Of a stretch of DNA of 64,000 bases, positions 61,291 through 64,000 are shown piece after piece (position 1 is the stretch's first letter; each line of letters opens with the position of its first letter). Position numbers and translations under genes: made by a program. Source of the stretch: Xiphydria camelus (lineage: Eukaryota > Arthropoda > Insecta > Hymenoptera > Xiphydriidae); contig OY783193.1 of NCBI GenBank assembly GCA_963678675.1, positions 11,022,822-11,086,821 on the forward strand. Reading direction: 5' to 3'. Under the pieces are notes generated by a model. That model searched no databases. It saw only the letters and a program-made list of their open reading frames with translations, and was not told where the DNA came from.

Positions 61291-63086
61291 GTTAAGGGGC
61301 TTCGAACAGAATCTTGGGAGGAATAGGTTCTTTTTTTTCCGTTTGCAAAAACACCGTAGTCGCTCGCCGAGAAAGTTTCCAAATCCACGTCGCGCAACTG
61401 TTTTCCCGTCAAGCAACACGCGGATGCTGGGTACCGCGCTTTTTACAGAGAGTTCGAAACTTTCACGAAAGTAGTTGAAATAGTTCAACGGCGTTGCGGC
61501 GAAACTCGAATTCAAGTCCCGTCACGCAAAAGCCACTTGCGACTTTTGCAAAAATACACGTGGCGCAGATCGATTGAAGCGCGGATCGAGCGGTTTTCCA
61601 GGACATTCGATTTAGCGGGGTATTCGTCCATTTAGTTTTTCCTGCAACGATTAATCATCGTGGTAATTAATGGCGAAGGAAGGATACAAATTGAAATGTA
61701 GATGCGCGCGTATGCAACGACGAGATTTTCGATTTGGCTGATATGTGAAATTAATATGTGAATACGTGCGATCCATTAGATTTGCGGATGGTTTGGACGT
61801 TATTCCGGAGGCGCGCAGTGGCCAATTAATCAATTTATGGTAATTTCGGATTTATTAGAACACTGTGCGTTATAGGTTCTTGTATTGGGATGCATAGATC
61901 AAAATGAATGACGCTGCAGCGTGATAACGACGAGCGAGTAATTTGTTTTCCGGGAATACGAACCTATTTCTATTTTTGCAATTTGCAATTAAACATTGCA
62001 ATTCCTTTCAAAATTTCTCGCTATAATCATTTCCTATTAGGAATCGACATGGAGACGTAGTTTATTCACTATGGCGTTGCATAACATCTAGTCATATACA
62101 AAAATACAGGTGCCCGCATTAGAAAATATAAGAATGTTACTGAAAATTGAGACTATCTATCATTGGGCAGAAACAGATCCTTTTCAGAGGAATATTATAG
62201 AAGAAAGTAGTGTTTTCGTGGCGAATAATGTAATAAAAATCAGAAAAAATATAGGAAAAGTGACCGATGATCGTGTAATTTTAACAGCTCTCTGCTTACT
62301 ACTTTTTACTTTTACTTCTTTTTACTTTGACGTATTTTTCCTGTTACTTATTTCTACTTTTACTATTTTCTTTTACTTCTACTTATTTTTACATTACTTA
62401 TTTTTAATTTTCATCATTTTACTTGTCATATTATCGTAACTTTTTGTTATTACCGTTACTCACTCTTACGTTCACTTATTTTTACTTTTACTATTTTCTT
62501 TTACTTACTTTTATTTATTTTTGCTTATTACCTTGACTTATTTTTACTTATTTACCTTTACTTATTTATACTGTTCATCACATAAGGGGTATTCACTATA
62601 TTATCGTTACTTTTCGTTATTTTCGACATTTCATCAGAGACAAGATAGTATTGCCACCGAGTTACAGGTGTGCATTGCCGTACCTACATAAATACGAGCA
62701 ATATAAGCAGCGACAAGGCGACGCCCGCAAATGCAACGCAATACTGCGGGGTGCTCCATCCACTTGACGTAATTCTTTCAAGTAAATGGGACAACAGGGT
62801 CGCGTAACGCCTTCGCACTGGCGCGTGCGCGACGAGGGGATGAATAAATAAATAATAATATACTGTCCGGGCGAAGCCGAGGCGGGGAAGTTGATCTTAT
62901 TACGTATTACTGTATCGTATACCGAGACACTGTTTTACCCTAGAGTCCTCAATGCAATTCAGTGACTTAACTCACTAACGCCGCGGGATTGGTATTGGAA
63001 TAATTTGATAGTTCGTGGGAACGTGTTTGAAAGTTACCGGTACGCAGTAGTTGAGTTATACGTTGTACCCCCCCCCCCTTGTTACG
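61291..63086 (-). other. Upstream intron of the receptor gene: no exon recognised
   Basis: I looked here for the N-terminal mGluR blocks (signal peptide, GGLFPVHEKG, DTCSRDTYAL types) and did not find them on the minus strand. They should lie beyond 64000. Apart from the T-rich tract and a C-run at 63068-63078, nothing is recognised. Confidence 0.5.
62285..62575. repeat. TTTACTT-rich low-complexity tract
   Basis: Same kind of irregular TTTTACTTTTAC sequence as 28790-29095, including the ending ATTATCGTTACTTTTCGTTAT seen in both places in similar form. May be one dispersed repeat family. Confidence 0.75.
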
Positions 63087-63342
63087 AATTGAGGAGCAAC
63101 TTATCAAAACCCATTATGTCCTTCCAGAGTTTTGATTTCAATACAGGCAAAAAACTGTTTTCTGCTATACCTCACGGAATAAACAATGAATCTTGTGCAA
63201 TATTAAGAGGGGTACCCCTTTTAATATTGCACGAAATTCATTGTTTATGCCGTGAGGTATAGCAGAAAACAGTTTTCTGCCTCTATTGAAATCAATACTC
63301 TCTGGAAGGACATAATGCGTTTTGATAAGTTGCTCCTCAATT
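63087..63342. mobile_element. 256 bp near-perfect hairpin element, AATTGAGGAGCAAC ends
   Basis: Two arms of about 127 bp meeting at GGGGTACCCC near 63213. AATTGAGGAGCAACTTATCA / TGATAAGTTGCTCCTCAATT ends, and GAAAACAGTTTTCTGC blocks in both arms; about eight differences between arms by eye. Non-coding; the open frame across it is an artefact of the palindrome. Confidence 0.88.
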
Positions 63343-64000
63343 ATTGGTTCAACATTATGGTTATTGGAATAGAACCTATGGGGTTACAATGATTTGTATT
63401 ATACTTAGGTTTATGCATTTTTAATGTAGCGCAAGTTCTTTTATGACACACTTATGTATGATATACGTTTATAATCTGTATCTGTGAAATATATGTACAT
63501 TATACGCGTGTAATATACATTTCAAATTCCCTGTAACAACAATTTTCGTAACCATGTACTTATACGTAAAATAGCTGTATTTACGAAAAATTCACGTATT
63601 TTTTACGTAGTGTGTCACGTGGGTTAATCTCATTCCATTGAAAATATATCCTTCAAGTAATTTTCACAAATCAGAATCATAGTTACCTTATAAAAATGAA
63701 CGATGACGAACGGCAATAAACCAATCGTACGTTTTTCACTATATTTAAATACACAATACTCGCTATTATGTTTAAATGAGCCACTAAAGAGTACTAACAA
63801 TGCCACGCGATTAATTATCGTTATTAGCCAGGTCCTTCGTGTGCAATAAATTTGAACGAGGCTTTTTAGCTTCGAGGGGAGTCCGGACTCAAATCTGCTC
63901 AAGATTAACTTTCAATTAAACGACTTATACGGCTTATTACATCGCAGCCATTAGGTTCTCACGTGATTTCCACTGGGGATATTCGATGGAGGTATGCCAT

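Noticed and set aside
63005..63262. 85-codon open frame on the plus strand
   Set aside because: It runs through the left arm and centre of a 256 bp palindromic element, so the peptide is an artefact.
1..64000. CRISPR array, operon or phage-like region
   Set aside because: No regularly spaced direct repeats and no bacterial gene organisation; introns and TA/TTAA transposons show eukaryotic nuclear DNA.

Overview
The window looks like nuclear DNA of an insect, most likely a hymenopteran (ant or bee type). It is AT-rich with GC-rich islands and no obvious CpG depletion, and it is dense in small mariner-like terminal-inverted-repeat elements. No prokaryotic-type gene arrangement is visible. The lineage is inferred from the style of the sequence and the type of receptor, not proven.

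One real protein-coding gene spans almost the whole window on the minus strand. It is a class C GPCR of the metabotropic glutamate receptor family, closest by eye to the insect-specific mXR/mGluRB receptor (Drosophila mtt, 'mangetout') rather than mGluRA. I could join 14 consecutive exons by hand (60930-61072 down to 4460-4686). Every junction is in phase and gives 854 residues and a stop: most of the Venus-flytrap ligand domain, the nine-cysteine domain, seven membrane helices and a cytoplasmic tail ending in -DVSL. The first part (signal peptide and about the first 130 residues) must lie beyond position 64000. The exons are unevenly spread. The cysteine-rich and membrane part is compact (4.4-14.2 kb), while the ligand-domain exons are separated by introns of about 15.3, 5.9 and 21.4 kb.

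The introns and flanks hold many miniature inverted-repeat elements (MITEs), several nested inside each other: (a) TA-flanked elements with CACTGAGARAA-like ends; (b) four elements bounded by AATTGARGRG, three of them 255-256 bp long; (c) two 93-94 bp elements bounded by TTAA; (d) TA-flanked fold-backs ending in CAGGGTGTT or CGGGGTGTT-like sequence; (e) three internally deleted mariner/Tc1-type elements that keep only the C-terminal end of the transposase; (f) several dispersed non-coding repeats. Filled and empty insertion sites can be read directly at several places.

Region by region: 1-4459 downstream flank / 3' UTR; 4460-14196 dense exon cluster (tail, 7TM, cysteine-rich domain, C-terminal part of the ligand domain) with MITEs in the longer introns; 14197-33294 two introns around one exon, repeat-rich; 33295-39516 two ligand-domain exons; 39517-60929 a 21 kb intron with several MITEs and a decayed mariner; 60930-61072 first exon in the window; 61073-64000 intron with a long hairpin. 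I found no tRNA, rRNA, CRISPR array or second convincing gene.
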